From Herbiconiux aconitum (GTDB lineage: Bacteria; Actinomycetota; Actinomycetes; Actinomycetales; Microbacteriaceae): a stretch of DNA of 64,000 bases. The DNA lies in contig NZ_JANLCM010000001.1 in the NCBI RefSeq assembly GCF_024979235.1, positions 1,798,001 to 1,862,000 on the forward strand, read 5' to 3'. The notes under the pieces were generated by a model. The model saw only the letters and a program-made list of their open reading frames with translations. It made no database searches and was not told the DNA's origin. Of the stretch, positions 9,648-19,108 are shown one piece after another; the first letter of the stretch is position 1; every line of letters begins with the position of its first letter. The position numbers and the translations under genes were made by a program.

Positions 9648-10759
9648 ATGTCAATGACCTCGTGGCACGGATCGACTCTCTGCCTTACGGACGCGCAGAA
9701 CGCGCTCTGCTCGCCCGTGCGATCGCCCTAGCGATCGAGTCCGACGACGCTGAGCTCGAGTACGCGTTGCGGATGCGCATGACGCATTCCGCCGCGATGA
9801 CCGGTGACACAGAGGTTCAGCTCAGTTCCTTCGCCTGGTGTCGCGCCCGTCACGACGCTGATCCGAACCGGTTTCCCCTGACGGCGGGAGGGGAGCGGTT
9901 GCTCTGGCACTTCAAATGGATGGCCAGCGCGCTCGTCGGATCGGCACGATTCGGCCTCGATCAGATCGACCGAGTTCTCGATGACATGGAAGAGCGGTAC
10001 TCCCGTGCCGGCGTCGGCCGGAAAGGCGTTCTGCAGAGTCGCTTCCGGGTGAAGGTCGCGCTCGGCCACCTCGACGAGGCGCGCCGATTGCTCGACGAGT
10101 TGCGCTCAACGCCTTCCGATGACTTCGGCGACTGCGACGCCTGTTCGCGCGCCGTCGTCGCCTGGTATCACCTCGAAATGGAGAACGACGCGGCAGCAAT
10201 CACCATGGTGGAGGAGATGCTTTCCTCGGGTGCGACCTGTCACAGCCAGCCGCAGAACGCTATGTCGATGGTGCTCCTGCCGTACCTGCGCGCCGGGCGG
10301 GTGGCTGACGCGCAGTCGATGCATCGACGGTCCATCGACCTCGTGACAGAGCGCGGCGACCTCGGCGGTCTGGCCGGCCAGCTGATCTACTTCGCCGTCA
10401 CCGACGATGCGACGACGGGCCTTCCGGTGCTGGAGCGCCACATCGGCCGGATCGCCGATGACAGGCTCTTCGACGCTCAGCGATTCGACGTATTGTGCGC
10501 AATGGGGGTTCTGCTCGAGGCTCTCGACCGTGGCTCACACCGCCCGGTCAGGGTGGCCGGCGCCGAAGCGGCTGCTCTCGTCGGCATTCTCGGCGATCAC
10601 CCCGAACCGTGGTTTTCTGACGAGCTCGCCGTCGGTGTCAGGGCAGCGGCGGAGAAGCTTGCGCGAGCCTTTGACGGGCGGAACGGCACCAGGCGGTTCG
10701 AACGATCACTCGCCCGGTCGCGGGCGCTCGGCGACCTCAGCATCCGGCCCCAATCCTGA
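9644..10759 (+). CDS. Helical-repeat (TPR-like) partner of the HSP90-family protein
   Basis: The GTG at 9644 lies inside the GTGA overlap with the HSP90-like gene and has AGGGAGG just upstream, so the 371-residue product starts here. The frame stays open upstream, but only as a shadow of the HSP90 gene. The protein is built of amphipathic helix pairs with TPR-like spacing, for example GHLDEARRLLDEL, AGRVADAQSMHRRSID and DATTGLPVLERHI, without membrane segments or a catalytic motif. A Cys pair (CDAC) occurs near residue 164. TPR proteins are classical HSP90 co-chaperones in eukaryotes, so a linked helical-repeat partner suggests a dedicated chaperone module. That is inference. A tight operon is certain; the family name is not. 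Confidence 0.75.
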   Translation: MNVNDLVARIDSLPYGRAERALLARAIALAIESDDAELEYALRMRMTHSAAMTGDTEVQLSSFAWCRARHDADPNRFPLTAGGERLLWHFKWMASALVGSARFGLDQIDRVLDDMEERYSRAGVGRKGVLQSRFRVKVALGHLDEARRLLDELRSTPSDDFGDCDACSRAVVAWYHLEMENDAAAITMVEEMLSSGATCHSQPQNAMSMVLLPYLRAGRVADAQSMHRRSIDLVTERGDLGGLAGQLIYFAVTDDATTGLPVLERHIGRIADDRLFDAQRFDVLCAMGVLLEALDRGSHRPVRVAGAEAAALVGILGDHPEPWFSDELAVGVRAAAEKLARAFDGRNGTRRFERSLARSRALGDLSIRPQS

Positions 10760-10853
10760 AGTCGATCCAGAAGCCCTTTTGCGTTCCTCGGACTTCAGCC
10801 ACAATGGTGCTCTTGAGCCTCGTCAGGTCGGGGCCGGATCGAAGGAGATCGAA

Positions 10854-11063
10854 ATGGGACTGGACGACATCACGAAGAAGGCCCAAGAGTTCCTAGCGGA
10901 CAACAAGGTGCAAGAAGCGCTGAAGAGCGAGCAGGCCGAAGACATCAGCGACAAGGTGCTCGACGGTGTCTCCGACACCGTGAAGAAGGTCACCGGGGGC
11001 AAGTTCGATGAGCAGGTCGAGGGCGCCCGGGCTGCCGCCGACAAAGCAGTGGGCACCGAGTAG
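10854..11063 (+). CDS. Small acidic/basic helical protein, MT0933 (Rv0909) antitoxin-like
   Basis: A 69-residue protein (MGLDDITKKAQEFL start, GKFDEQVEGARAAADKAVG near the end) made almost entirely of charged amphipathic helix. The pattern matches the small actinobacterial family named MT0933/Rv0909 antitoxin. The frame is open far upstream, but the ATG at 10854 has GAAGGAG correctly placed and begins the typical sequence. No toxin gene is adjacent: upstream is the HSP90 pair and downstream a topoisomerase. The antitoxin label is therefore a family name, not a demonstrated role; a CsbD-like stress protein is an alternative view. Confidence 0.7.
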   Translation: MGLDDITKKAQEFLADNKVQEALKSEQAEDISDKVLDGVSDTVKKVTGGKFDEQVEGARAAADKAVGTE

Positions 11064-11096
11064 GCCGATTCGTCCGATTAGGACTTAGATGGTGAG

Positions 11097-12068
11097 ATGC
11101 CCCGCCTCCGACGCTCAGATTCATCGGGACGGGGCATCCGTCGTATCCGCTCGGGGAAGGGCTTCACCTACCGCGACGACGACGGCACCACCATCACCGA
11201 CCCGGAGTTGCGCGCCCGTTTCGAGCACCTGGCCATTCCGCCGGCGTGGACGGATGTCTGGATCGCGCCCTACGCGAACGGCCACATCCAGGCCACCGGA
11301 GTCGACGGCGCCGGTCGCCGTCAGTACATCTACCACCCGACGTGGCGGGAGCAGAAAGACCGCATCAAGTACGACCGGGCCCTGGCGCTGGCCGAATCGC
11401 TCCCGGCCGCCCGCCGGCTGGTGACGCTCGATCTGCGCAAAGAGGGCTACCCGCAGGAGCGCGCCCTGGCCGCGGGTTTCCGGATGCTCGACACCGGCTC
11501 GCTGAGGGTCGGCAACGAGCGCTACGCCCAGCAGCACGGCAGCTACGGGCTCACCAGTCTGCTGTGCGAGCACGCGACCGTGTCGGGTGACATCGTCAAG
11601 CTGGAGTTTCCTGCGAAGAGCGGCGAGGAATGGGAATCCGAGATCCTCGACGCCGACCTCGCCTCGGTGGTGCGGAGCCTGAAGCGTCGCGGGCCACAGG
11701 CGCGTCTGCTCGCGTGGAAGTCGGGTCACCGCACCTGGCATCCGGTTGATCCGGAAGAGATCAACGCCTACGTCAAGGAGCGCACGGGCGGCGAGTTCAC
11801 GGCCAAGGACTTCCGCACCCTGCACGGCACTCTCGCGGCCGCCGTGAGTCTCGCCCGGCACGGTCCGGAGGATCGGCCGACAGCTCGGGCACGGGCGCTG
11901 ACCGCGGCGATGCGCGACGCATCCGTGGTGCTCGGCAACACCCCGGCGATCGCGAAGAAGAGCTACGTCGACCCACGGGTCGTCGACCACTATTCGGCCG
12001 GGCAGACCATCGACCCGACCAGGCTGGCGTCGGCGGAGAGCGAGCTGCGGGCGCTCTTGTTCACCTGA
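11097..12068 (+). CDS. DNA topoisomerase IB (poxvirus-type)
   Basis: A 323-residue type IB topoisomerase that relaxes supercoils through a 3'-phosphotyrosine intermediate. The N-terminal domain contains GFTYRDDDG and IPPAWTDVWIAPYANGHIQA. The catalytic domain has GSLRVGNERYA (first catalytic Arg), FPAKSG with the Lys, KDFRTLHGT with the second Arg, and NTPAIAKKSYVDPRVV, in which Tyr290 is the nucleophile. The order and length fit the bacterial family related to vaccinia topoisomerase, which is sporadic in bacteria but common in soil actinobacteria. It lies 33 bases after the MT0933-like gene, perhaps as a separate unit. All catalytic residues seem intact. Confidence 0.93.
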   Translation: MPRLRRSDSSGRGIRRIRSGKGFTYRDDDGTTITDPELRARFEHLAIPPAWTDVWIAPYANGHIQATGVDGAGRRQYIYHPTWREQKDRIKYDRALALAESLPAARRLVTLDLRKEGYPQERALAAGFRMLDTGSLRVGNERYAQQHGSYGLTSLLCEHATVSGDIVKLEFPAKSGEEWESEILDADLASVVRSLKRRGPQARLLAWKSGHRTWHPVDPEEINAYVKERTGGEFTAKDFRTLHGTLAAAVSLARHGPEDRPTARARALTAAMRDASVVLGNTPAIAKKSYVDPRVVDHYSAGQTIDPTRLASAESELRALLFT

Positions 12069-12100
12069 TCCGATCCACTTTTCGGGCCTGAAGTCAAGGG

Positions 12101-12128
12101 TTGCGTTCTCGGTGCAAAGGCGCAGAAT
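12101..12128 (+). promoter_or_regulatory. Possible promoter in front of the inverted-repeat segment
   Basis: TTGCGT (12101-12106) and CAGAAT (12123-12128) are 16 bases apart and predict a start near 12135, three bases before the inverted-repeat segment. The match is moderate. Confidence 0.4.
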
Positions 12129-12137
12129 GGGGGCAAT

Positions 12138-12239
12138 CGTTCTTACGGGAGGCTCGCCGCCAGACGCTGCGAACAGAGCTTGGCCGAGAGTGACCAGCGC
12201 GATTGAGACGACTGGGCTCCGGGTGCTCCCGTAAGAACG
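12138..12239. repeat. 102-bp segment bounded by 14-bp perfect inverted repeats
   Basis: CGTTCTTACGGGAG (12138-12151) is the exact reverse complement of CTCCCGTAAGAACG (12226-12239). A perfect 14-bp match at this distance is far beyond chance in so short a gap. The 74 bases between the arms have no open frame of note. It could be a small structured RNA (5' and 3' ends paired), a long leader of the gene at 12288, or a miniature element with terminal inverted repeats. No obvious target-site duplication flanks it, and it does not read as a tRNA or an SRP RNA. Confidence 0.7.
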
Positions 12240-12287
12240 TTTCTCGTTCGACATGCCGTTGAAACCTGTCGGGCATAGCGTGGTGAT

Positions 12288-13055
12288 GTGTTCACCAAGT
12301 TCGACCCCGCGGCACCCGAGGGCTTCTTCGAGGCCGAAGCGGCCGGCCTCGCCTGGCTGGCCGCGAGCGACGGTGTCCCCTGCGTCAGGGTGCACGCGGT
12401 GCGGCCCGACGGCATCGAGCTCGACGAGTTGCGCAGCGCGCGGCCGAGCCGGGAGGCGGCGCGGCGATTCGGCGAGCTGCTCGCGGCGACGCACGCGGCG
12501 GGCGCGGATGCGTTCGGCGTGCCACCGGCAGGCTGGTCCGGCCCGTGCTACATCGGCCGGCGCGGGATGACGGTGGGGGAGTGGGCGACCTGGAGCGAGT
12601 TCTACCCGCAGGAACGGGTGCGGCCGTACGCCGAGCAGGCCGTGGCGCGGGGCAACCTGACCGCCGACGGCTTCCAGACCGTGGTGCGGGCGTGCGAGTT
12701 GATCCGCTCCGGCATCTTCGACGACGGCGAGCCGCCCGCGCGGCTGCACGGCGACCTCTGGTCGGGAAATGTCCTGTGGACACCGACGGGGGTGGTGCTC
12801 ATCGACCCAGCGGCGCACGGCGGCCACCGGGAGACCGATCTCGCCATGCTGGTGCTGTTCGGAGTGCCGTTCCTCGACGACATCCTGACCGCCTACGACC
12901 AGGTCGCGCCACTTGCTCCCGACTGGCACGCACGGGTTCCGCTGCACCAGTTGTTCCCGCTGGCCGTGCACGCCGTGGGCCACGGTCCGTCCTACGGCAC
13001 GGAGCTGGTGCGAGCCGCCGAGGCCGTGCTGGCCCTCGCCGCCGGGGTGGCATGA
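12288..13055 (+). CDS. Fructosamine-kinase family protein
   Basis: A 255-residue aminoglycoside-phosphotransferase-fold kinase of the fructosamine-3-kinase family, which phosphorylates ketoamine-modified (glycated) amines so that the sugar is released. Signature segments are HGDLWSGNVLW (catalytic Asp and Asn), VLIDPAAHGGHRETDLAML (metal-binding Asp and the family GHRE motif) and ELLAATHAAG. The family is normally 260-300 residues, so the N-terminus is somewhat short; the usual Gly-rich region precedes MFTKFD in many homologues and may be reduced here. The GTG start has no clear Shine-Dalgarno sequence. It is the last gene before the S10 promoter. Substrate is inferred only from the family. 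Confidence 0.85.
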   Translation: MFTKFDPAAPEGFFEAEAAGLAWLAASDGVPCVRVHAVRPDGIELDELRSARPSREAARRFGELLAATHAAGADAFGVPPAGWSGPCYIGRRGMTVGEWATWSEFYPQERVRPYAEQAVARGNLTADGFQTVVRACELIRSGIFDDGEPPARLHGDLWSGNVLWTPTGVVLIDPAAHGGHRETDLAMLVLFGVPFLDDILTAYDQVAPLAPDWHARVPLHQLFPLAVHAVGHGPSYGTELVRAAEAVLALAAGVA

Positions 13056-13075
13056 GCAGGCGCGACACGCCCGGG

Positions 13076-13104
13076 TTGCAAGTAGGCCCCCGATGTGGCA
13101 AACT
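13076..13104 (+). promoter_or_regulatory. Candidate promoter of the S10 operon
   Basis: TTGCAA (13076-13081) and CAAACT (13099-13104) are 17 bases apart. The -10 lacks the first T, so the call is tentative. The predicted start near 13111 gives a leader of about 208 nt before rpsJ containing a small CACTG/CAGTG hairpin (13146-13161). Confidence 0.5.
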
Positions 13105-13319
13105 CGTCTAGTTCAACATTTCGGGCCGCCCTTGGCGTGCCGGATCACTGTTTTGGCAGTGCATAGCCCCTGAGGCTAGGCCGCAGACAGCAGAACATAG
13201 CTTAATCGCCACCCCCTCCTCGCCCTAGGTGAAGTGTGTGTGCGCGTGCTTGATAGCAAAACAGTGGTGCGTCCAATGCAGTCGAGGCTGTACGACGCGA
13301 GACAGAGAGAGAGTCACAC

Positions 13320-13628
13320 ATGGCGGGACAGAAGATCCGCATTCGACTTAAGTCGTATGACCATGAGGTCATCGACACCTCGGCGCGCAAGATCGTCGAC
13401 ACGGTCACCCGTGCAGGAGCAACCGTCGTCGGCCCCGTGCCGCTTCCGACGGAGAAGAACGTGATCGCAGTCATCCGTTCTCCCCACAAGTACAAGGACA
13501 GCCGGGAGCACTTCGAGATGCGCACCCACAAGCGCTTGATCGACATCATCGACCCGACGCCGAAGGCCGTCGACTCGCTCATGCGTCTCGACCTCCCCGC
13601 CGACGTCAACATCGAGATCAAGCTCTGA
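13320..13628 (+). CDS. rpsJ: 30S ribosomal protein S10
   Basis: S10 is a 30S head protein and in other bacteria also the NusE partner of NusB in antitermination. The 102 residues are of normal length and carry the typical [19 protein letters not shown] start and [19 protein letters not shown] purine-rich tract (AGAGAGAGAG) precedes the ATG. It opens the S10-spc cluster after a long leader, and rplC follows after 24 bases. In E. coli this leader is the site of L4 feedback; the leader here is similarly long but I cannot show a matching structure. Confidence 0.98.
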   Translation: MAGQKIRIRLKSYDHEVIDTSARKIVDTVTRAGATVVGPVPLPTEKNVIAVIRSPHKYKDSREHFEMRTHKRLIDIIDPTPKAVDSLMRLDLPADVNIEIKL

Positions 13629-13652
13629 GCGGGAAGGAACCAGTAAACACTC

Positions 13653-14309
13653 ATGGCTACCACCGCTAAGACTTCCAAAGGCCTGCTCGGCAAGAAGCTC
13701 GGCATGACCCAGGTGTGGGACGAGAACAACCGTCTCATCCCCGTGACCGTCGTCGAGGTCTCTCCGAACGTCGTCACCCAGATCCGCACCCCGGAGAAGG
13801 ACGGCTACTCGGCCGTTCAGATCGCCGCCGGCCAGATCGACCCCCGTAAGGTCAACAAGCCCGCCACCGGTCACTTCGACGCCGCCGGGGTCACCCCGCG
13901 TCGCCACATCACCGAGATCCGCACCGCGGATGCCGCTGACTACACCATCGGCCAGGAGCTCACCGCCGAGAGCGTCTTCGAAGCCGGCCAGAAGGTCGAC
14001 GTCGTGGGCACCTCGAAGGGTAAGGGCTTCGCCGGTGTGATGAAGCGCCACAACTTCAAGGGTGTCTCCTCGTCGCACGGTTCGCACCGCAACCACCGCA
14101 AGCCCGGCTCGATCGGTGCGTCCTCGACGCCCAGCCGTGTCTTCAAGGGCATGCGCATGGCCGGCCGCATGGGTGGCGAGCGCGTCACCGTGCTCAACCT
14201 GGTCATCCACTCGGTCGACGCCGAGAAGGGCCTGCTGCTGGTCAAGGGCGCCGTTCCCGGTGCCAAGGGCCGCCTCGTTTTCGTTCGCAACGCAGTGAAG
14301 GGGGCGTAG
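13653..14309 (+). CDS. rplC: 50S ribosomal protein L3
   Basis: L3 nucleates 50S assembly and reaches the peptidyl-transferase centre. The 218-residue sequence has the family start [18 protein letters not shown] and the extended loop [18 protein letters not shown] with [15 protein letters not shown]. It is complete, with only a short N-terminal Thr/Lys extension. rplD begins three bases after the stop. No unusual feature is visible. Confidence 0.98.
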   Translation: MATTAKTSKGLLGKKLGMTQVWDENNRLIPVTVVEVSPNVVTQIRTPEKDGYSAVQIAAGQIDPRKVNKPATGHFDAAGVTPRRHITEIRTADAADYTIGQELTAESVFEAGQKVDVVGTSKGKGFAGVMKRHNFKGVSSSHGSHRNHRKPGSIGASSTPSRVFKGMRMAGRMGGERVTVLNLVIHSVDAEKGLLLVKGAVPGAKGRLVFVRNAVKGA

Positions 14310-14312
14310 TTC

Positions 14313-14972
14313 ATGGCTACCGCAACTAACACGCTCGATGTCCTCGACGTCTCCGGCAAGAAGTCCGGCACCGTCGAGCTGCCCGCCGAGATCTTCGACG
14401 TGCAGACCAACATCCCGCTCATCCACCAGGTCGTCGTCGCTCAGCTCGCCGCGGCCCGTCAGGGAACCCACAAGACCAAGCGTCGTGGTGAGGTCTCCGG
14501 TGCCGGCCGCAAGCCGTTCAAGCAGAAGGGAACCGGTCGCGCTCGTCAGGGCTCGATCCGCGCCCCTCAGATGACCGGTGGTGGCATCGTGCACGGACCG
14601 GTGCCCCGCAGCTACGCGCAGCGCACCCCCAAGAAGATGATCGCCGCGGCTCTGCTCGGCGCGCTGTCCGACCGCGCTCGCGGCGGCCGCGTGCACGTGG
14701 TCGAGTCGCTCTCGCAGGGTGAGACCCCCTCGACGAAGGCCGTGAACGAGTTCCTCGCCACTGTCGCGTCGTCCAAGCACGTGCTGATCGTGCTGGAGCG
14801 CACCGACGAGCTGAGCCTCAAGAGCGTTCGCAACATCCCGACCGTTCACGTGCTGCCCGCAGACCAGCTGAACGCCTACGACGTCCTCGTCTCCGACGAC
14901 ATCGTCTTCACCAAGGGTTCCTTCGACGGCTTCGTCGCCTCGAAGACCAAGAAGGAAGAGGTTTCCGCATGA
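14313..14972 (+). CDS. rplD: 50S ribosomal protein L4
   Basis: L4 lines the nascent peptide exit tunnel and is the autoregulator of the S10 operon in enterobacteria. The 219-residue protein has the tunnel-loop region [20 protein letters not shown] and the rRNA-binding [16 protein letters not shown] in normal form, so no macrolide-resistance-type change is apparent. It overlaps rplW by four bases (ATGA), which implies translational coupling. Confidence 0.98.
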   Translation: MATATNTLDVLDVSGKKSGTVELPAEIFDVQTNIPLIHQVVVAQLAAARQGTHKTKRRGEVSGAGRKPFKQKGTGRARQGSIRAPQMTGGGIVHGPVPRSYAQRTPKKMIAAALLGALSDRARGGRVHVVESLSQGETPSTKAVNEFLATVASSKHVLIVLERTDELSLKSVRNIPTVHVLPADQLNAYDVLVSDDIVFTKGSFDGFVASKTKKEEVSA

Positions 14973-15274
14973 GCAACGCCGCGTTCAACAAGGACCCGCG
15001 CGACATCATCCTGTCTCCGGTCGTCTCCGAGAAGAGCTACGGCCTGATCGATGAGGGCAAGTACACCTTCGTGGTCGACCCCCGCTCGAACAAGACCGAG
15101 ATCAAGCTCGCCATCGAGAAGATCTTCGGTGTTCAGGTCGCGTCGATCAACACGCTGAACCGCACGGGCAAGACCCGTCGCACCAAGTTCGGCCAGGGCA
15201 AGCGCAAGGACACCAAGCGTGCCATCGTCACGCTGAAGTCCGGTTCCATCGACATCTTCACGGCCGTCGGCTAG
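14969..15274 (+). CDS. rplW: 50S ribosomal protein L23
   Basis: L23 sits at the tunnel exit and is the docking site for trigger factor and SRP. The 101 residues contain the usual [16 protein letters not shown] start and the loop [13 protein letters not shown]. Its ATG overlaps the rplD stop. It is of standard length, and rplB follows after 25 bases. Confidence 0.98.
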   Translation: MSNAAFNKDPRDIILSPVVSEKSYGLIDEGKYTFVVDPRSNKTEIKLAIEKIFGVQVASINTLNRTGKTRRTKFGQGKRKDTKRAIVTLKSGSIDIFTAVG

Positions 15275-15299
15275 GCGCGGAAGCTAGAGGAAAAGACAC

Positions 15300-16139
<840 letters not shown>

Positions 16140-16151
16140 GAGTCGTAGAAA

Positions 16152-16433
16152 ATGCCACGCAGTCTCAAAAAGGGCCCCTTCGTCGACGACCACCTGTACC
16201 GCAAGGTCGTCACGCAGAACGAAGCCGGTTCGAAGAACGTCATCAAGACCTGGTCGCGCCGTTCGATGATCATCCCCGCGTTCCTCGGGCACACCATCGC
16301 TGTGCACGACGGCCGCAAGCACATCCCGGTGTTCATCACCGAGACCATGGTCGGTCACAAGCTGGGCGAATTCGCCCCCACCCGTACCTTCCGTGGACAC
16401 GTGAAGGACGACAAGAAGGGCCGTCGCCGCTAA
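16152..16433 (+). CDS. rpsS: 30S ribosomal protein S19
   Basis: S19 is a 30S head protein contacting the A-site finger. The 93 residues are standard, with [18 protein letters not shown] and the signature [20 protein letters not shown]. The ATG sits in the S10 operon between rplB and rplV; a 27-base gap with GGAGG precedes rplV. Nothing is unusual. Confidence 0.98.
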   Translation: MPRSLKKGPFVDDHLYRKVVTQNEAGSKNVIKTWSRRSMIIPAFLGHTIAVHDGRKHIPVFITETMVGHKLGEFAPTRTFRGHVKDDKKGRRR

Positions 16434-16460
16434 CCGCGGTGACGTGAAGGAGGAAGAGAA

Positions 16461-16856
16461 ATGGTGGAGTCGATCGCACGCGTGCGTCACATCCGCGTCA
16501 CCCCCATGAAGGCCCGTCGTGTCGTCAACCTGATCCGCGGCCGTCAGGCCGTTGAAGCGTTGGCCATCCTGAAGTTCGCCCCACAGGGCGCTTCGGAGCC
16601 CGTGTACAAGCTGGTCGCCTCGGCGATCGCGAACGCGCGGGTCAAGGCGGATGCCTCGAACAGCTACCTGGACGAGCAGGACCTTTTCATCGCGAAGGCT
16701 TTCGTCGATGAGGGCACCACGCTCAAGCGCTTCCAGCCTCGTGCACAGGGTCGCGCGTTCCGCATCAACAAGCGCACCAGCCACATCACGATCGTGCTGG
16801 CAACCCCCGACGAGGCTTCGGCCATCGAAGGCGCGAGCAAGAAGGCGAGCAAGTAA
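16461..16856 (+). CDS. rplV: 50S ribosomal protein L22
   Basis: L22 forms the exit-tunnel constriction with L4. The 131-residue protein has [19 protein letters not shown] and the beta-hairpin [20 protein letters not shown] that extends into the tunnel, without insertions. The C-terminal Lys/Ala-rich tail is slightly longer than in E. coli. Its stop overlaps the rpsC ATG by one base (TAATG). Confidence 0.98.
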   Translation: MVESIARVRHIRVTPMKARRVVNLIRGRQAVEALAILKFAPQGASEPVYKLVASAIANARVKADASNSYLDEQDLFIAKAFVDEGTTLKRFQPRAQGRAFRINKRTSHITIVLATPDEASAIEGASKKASK

Positions 16857-17620
16857 TGGGCCAGAAAGTCAATCCGTACGGCTTCCGTCTCGGAATCACC
16901 ACCGACCACGTGTCGCGCTGGTTCTCCGACAGCACGAAGAAGGGTCAGCGCTACAGCGACTATGTCGCCGAAGACGTGAAGATCCGCAACCTGCTGAAGA
17001 CCTCGCTCGACCGCGCCGGAGTGGCGCGCATCGAGATCGAGCGCACCCGTGACCGCGTTCGCGTCGACATTCACACCGCCCGTCCGGGCATCGTGATCGG
17101 TCGTCGTGGCGCCGAGGCCGAGCGCATCCGCTCCGACCTCGAGAAGCTCACCGGCAAGCAGATCCAGCTGAACATCCTCGAGGTCAAGAACCCCGAGGCC
17201 GAGGCTCAGCTGGTGGCTCAGGGCATCGCCGAGCAGCTCACCGCTCGTGTGGCCTTCCGCCGCGCGATGCGCAAGGGTCTGCAGGGTGCTCAGCGCGCCG
17301 GCGCCAAGGGTGTCCGCATCCAGGTCTCCGGCCGTCTCGGCGGCGCGGAGATGAGCCGCTCGGAGTTCTACCGTGAAGGCCGCGTGCCGCTGCACACCCT
17401 CCGCGCCAACATCGACTACGGCTTCTACGAGGCCAAGACGACGTTCGGCCGCATCGGTGTGAAGGTCTGGATCTACAAGGGCGACATCACCAACAAGGAG
17501 CTCGCCCGCGAGCAGGCCAACCAGAAGTCGACGCGCCCCGAGCGTGGCGACCGTGACCGTCCGCGCCGTAACGCCGCCCCCAAGGCGGACGCTCCGGTCG
17601 CAGCAGGAGTTGAGGCGTAA
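16856..17620 (+). CDS. rpsC: 30S ribosomal protein S3
   Basis: S3 lines the mRNA entry tunnel and has helicase-related function with S4 and S5. It contains the KH domain motif [16 protein letters not shown] and the C-terminal domain with [20 protein letters not shown] and [11 protein letters not shown]. The 254 residues exceed E. coli S3 because of a basic, Pro/Ala-rich tail from about residue 215. It overlaps rplV by one base and is followed by rplP after two bases. Confidence 0.98.
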   Translation: MGQKVNPYGFRLGITTDHVSRWFSDSTKKGQRYSDYVAEDVKIRNLLKTSLDRAGVARIEIERTRDRVRVDIHTARPGIVIGRRGAEAERIRSDLEKLTGKQIQLNILEVKNPEAEAQLVAQGIAEQLTARVAFRRAMRKGLQGAQRAGAKGVRIQVSGRLGGAEMSRSEFYREGRVPLHTLRANIDYGFYEAKTTFGRIGVKVWIYKGDITNKELAREQANQKSTRPERGDRDRPRRNAAPKADAPVAAGVEA

Positions 17621-17622
17621 CC

Positions 17623-18042
17623 ATGCTTATCCCCCGTAGAGTCAAACACCGCAAGCAGCACCACCCGGGTCGCAGTGGGCACGCCACCGGCGGCACCAAG
17701 GTGAGCTTCGGCGAGTACGGCATCCAGGCCATCACCCCCGCTTACGTGACCAACCGTCAGATCGAGTCCGCTCGTATCGCGATGACCCGTCACATCAAGC
17801 GTGGTGGAAAGGTGTGGATCAACATCTACCCCGACCGTCCGCTCACGAAGAAGCCGGCCGAAACCCGCATGGGTTCCGGTAAGGGTTCGCCCGAGTGGTG
17901 GGTCGCGAACGTCAAGCCGGGTCGTGTGCTGTTCGAGCTGAGCGGGGTCAACGAGACCGTCGCTCGCGAGGCGCTCACCCGAGCAATCCACAAGCTGCCC
18001 CTTAAGGCACGCATCATCAAGCGCGAGGAGGGCGACGCGTAA
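17623..18042 (+). CDS. rplP: 50S ribosomal protein L16
   Basis: L16 lies near the A site and helps position aminoacyl-tRNA. The 139 residues include [16 protein letters not shown] and the conserved [19 protein letters not shown]. It is of normal length. Its stop overlaps the rpmC ATG (TAATG). The segment reads as wild type throughout. Confidence 0.98.
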   Translation: MLIPRRVKHRKQHHPGRSGHATGGTKVSFGEYGIQAITPAYVTNRQIESARIAMTRHIKRGGKVWINIYPDRPLTKKPAETRMGSGKGSPEWWVANVKPGRVLFELSGVNETVAREALTRAIHKLPLKARIIKREEGDA

Positions 18043-18380
18043 TGGCGATCGGTTCCAAGGAGCTCGCCCCGGCGGAGCTCGACACGTTCGAAGATTCTCG
18101 ACTTCTCGAGGAACTTCGCAAGGCCAAGGAAGAGCTGTTCAACCTGCGCTTCCAGTCGGCTACCGGCCAGCTCGAAAGCCACGGCCGCCTGCGCGCCGTG
18201 AAGCGTGACATCTCGCGCATCTACACGGTCATCCGTGAGCGCGAGCTGGGCATCCGAGCGACGCCCGCCCCCGTCGAGGCCCCGGCCAAGGCGACGAAGA
18301 AGACCAAGAAGGCGACCGAGGCACCCGCTGCCGAGGCTGCCGAGCCTGAGAAGGCTGCTGAGACCGAGGAGGCCAAGTAA
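18042..18380 (+). CDS. rpmC: 50S ribosomal protein L29 with C-terminal Ala/Lys/Glu tail
   Basis: L29 sits next to L23 at the tunnel exit. The core (about residues 7-75) has the usual [14 protein letters not shown] and [17 protein letters not shown]. The protein is 112 residues, against 60-85 in most bacteria, because of a C-terminal tail of roughly 35 residues containing [10 protein letters not shown] and an Ala/Glu-rich end. The tail is low in complexity and probably disordered. It overlaps both neighbours by one base. Confidence 0.97.
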   Translation: MAIGSKELAPAELDTFEDSRLLEELRKAKEELFNLRFQSATGQLESHGRLRAVKRDISRIYTVIRERELGIRATPAPVEAPAKATKKTKKATEAPAAEAAEPEKAAETEEAK

Positions 18381-18703
18381 TGGCTAAGACCGAAGAAAAG
18401 GTCGTAGCGACTGGCCACGAGTCGGCTTCGCACGACGTCAAAGACGCGGAGGCCCGCGGTTACCGCAAGGCTCGCCGCGGCTACGTGACTTCCGACAAGA
18501 TGGACAAGACCATCGTCGTCGAGGTCGAGGACCGCGTGAAGCACCCGCTGTACGGCAAGGTCATCCGCCGCACCTCCAAGGTGAAGGCGCACGACGAGAC
18601 CAACAGCGCCGGCATCGGCGACCTCGTGCTCATCAACGAGACCCGTCCCCTGAGTTCGACCAAGCGCTGGCGTCTGGTCGAGATCCTCGAGAAGGCCAAG
18701 TAG
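18380..18703 (+). CDS. rpsQ: 30S ribosomal protein S17 with N-terminal extension
   Basis: S17 is an early 16S rRNA binder of the OB fold. The core from about residue 28 ([19 protein letters not shown]) through the C-terminal [16 protein letters not shown] is standard. About 27 extra N-terminal residues are polar and charged; many actinobacterial S17 proteins are extended. The ATG overlaps the rpmC stop, which supports this start rather than an internal one. It ends the S10 part of the cluster, 34 bases before rplN. Confidence 0.97.
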   Translation: MAKTEEKVVATGHESASHDVKDAEARGYRKARRGYVTSDKMDKTIVVEVEDRVKHPLYGKVIRRTSKVKAHDETNSAGIGDLVLINETRPLSSTKRWRLVEILEKAK

Positions 18704-18737
18704 GCCTCGGCTTACTTAGTTCAGGAAGAGTAGAAGA

Positions 18738-19106
18738 ATGCTTCAGCAAGAATCACGAGTGAAGGTCGCCGACAACACCGGCGCCAAGGAGCTCCTGACG
18801 ATTCGTGTTCTCGGTGGATCCGGCCGTCGCTACGCGGGACTCGGCGATGTCATCGTCGCCACCGTGAAGGACGCCATCCCCGGTGGCAACGTCAAGAAGG
18901 GCGATGTGGTCAAGGCCGTCATCGTCCGCACCGTCAAGTCGACCCGTCGTTCCGACGGCTCGTACATCAAGTTCGACGAGAACGCCGCCGTGATCCTGAA
19001 GAACGACGGGGACCCCCGTGGTACCCGCATCTTCGGACCGGTCGGCCGTGAGCTCCGTGACAAGAAGTTCATGAAGATCATCTCGCTGGCACCGGAGGTC
19101 ATTTAG
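18738..19106 (+). CDS. rplN: 50S ribosomal protein L14
   Basis: L14 forms intersubunit bridges and binds L19. The 122 residues begin [18 protein letters not shown] and contain [14 protein letters not shown] and [12 protein letters not shown], all standard. This is the first gene of the spc section. No separate promoter stands out in the 34-base gap before it, so it is likely co-transcribed with the S10 genes. Confidence 0.98.
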   Translation: MLQQESRVKVADNTGAKELLTIRVLGGSGRRYAGLGDVIVATVKDAIPGGNVKKGDVVKAVIVRTVKSTRRSDGSYIKFDENAAVILKNDGDPRGTRIFGPVGRELRDKKFMKIISLAPEVI

Positions 19107-19108
19107 TC

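Noticed and set aside
7797..10759. HSP90/helical-repeat pair as an anti-phage defence system
   Set aside because: No nuclease, toxin, mobile element or other defence gene is near; chaperone function is the simpler reading, so defence is kept only as an open possibility.
12138..12239. tRNA or SRP RNA reading of the inverted-repeat segment
   Set aside because: No T-loop, anticodon arm or SRP apical-loop consensus can be found.
11121..12983. Minus-strand open frame of 620 codons
   Set aside because: Antisense to topoisomerase IB and the kinase-family gene and runs across the inverted-repeat segment.
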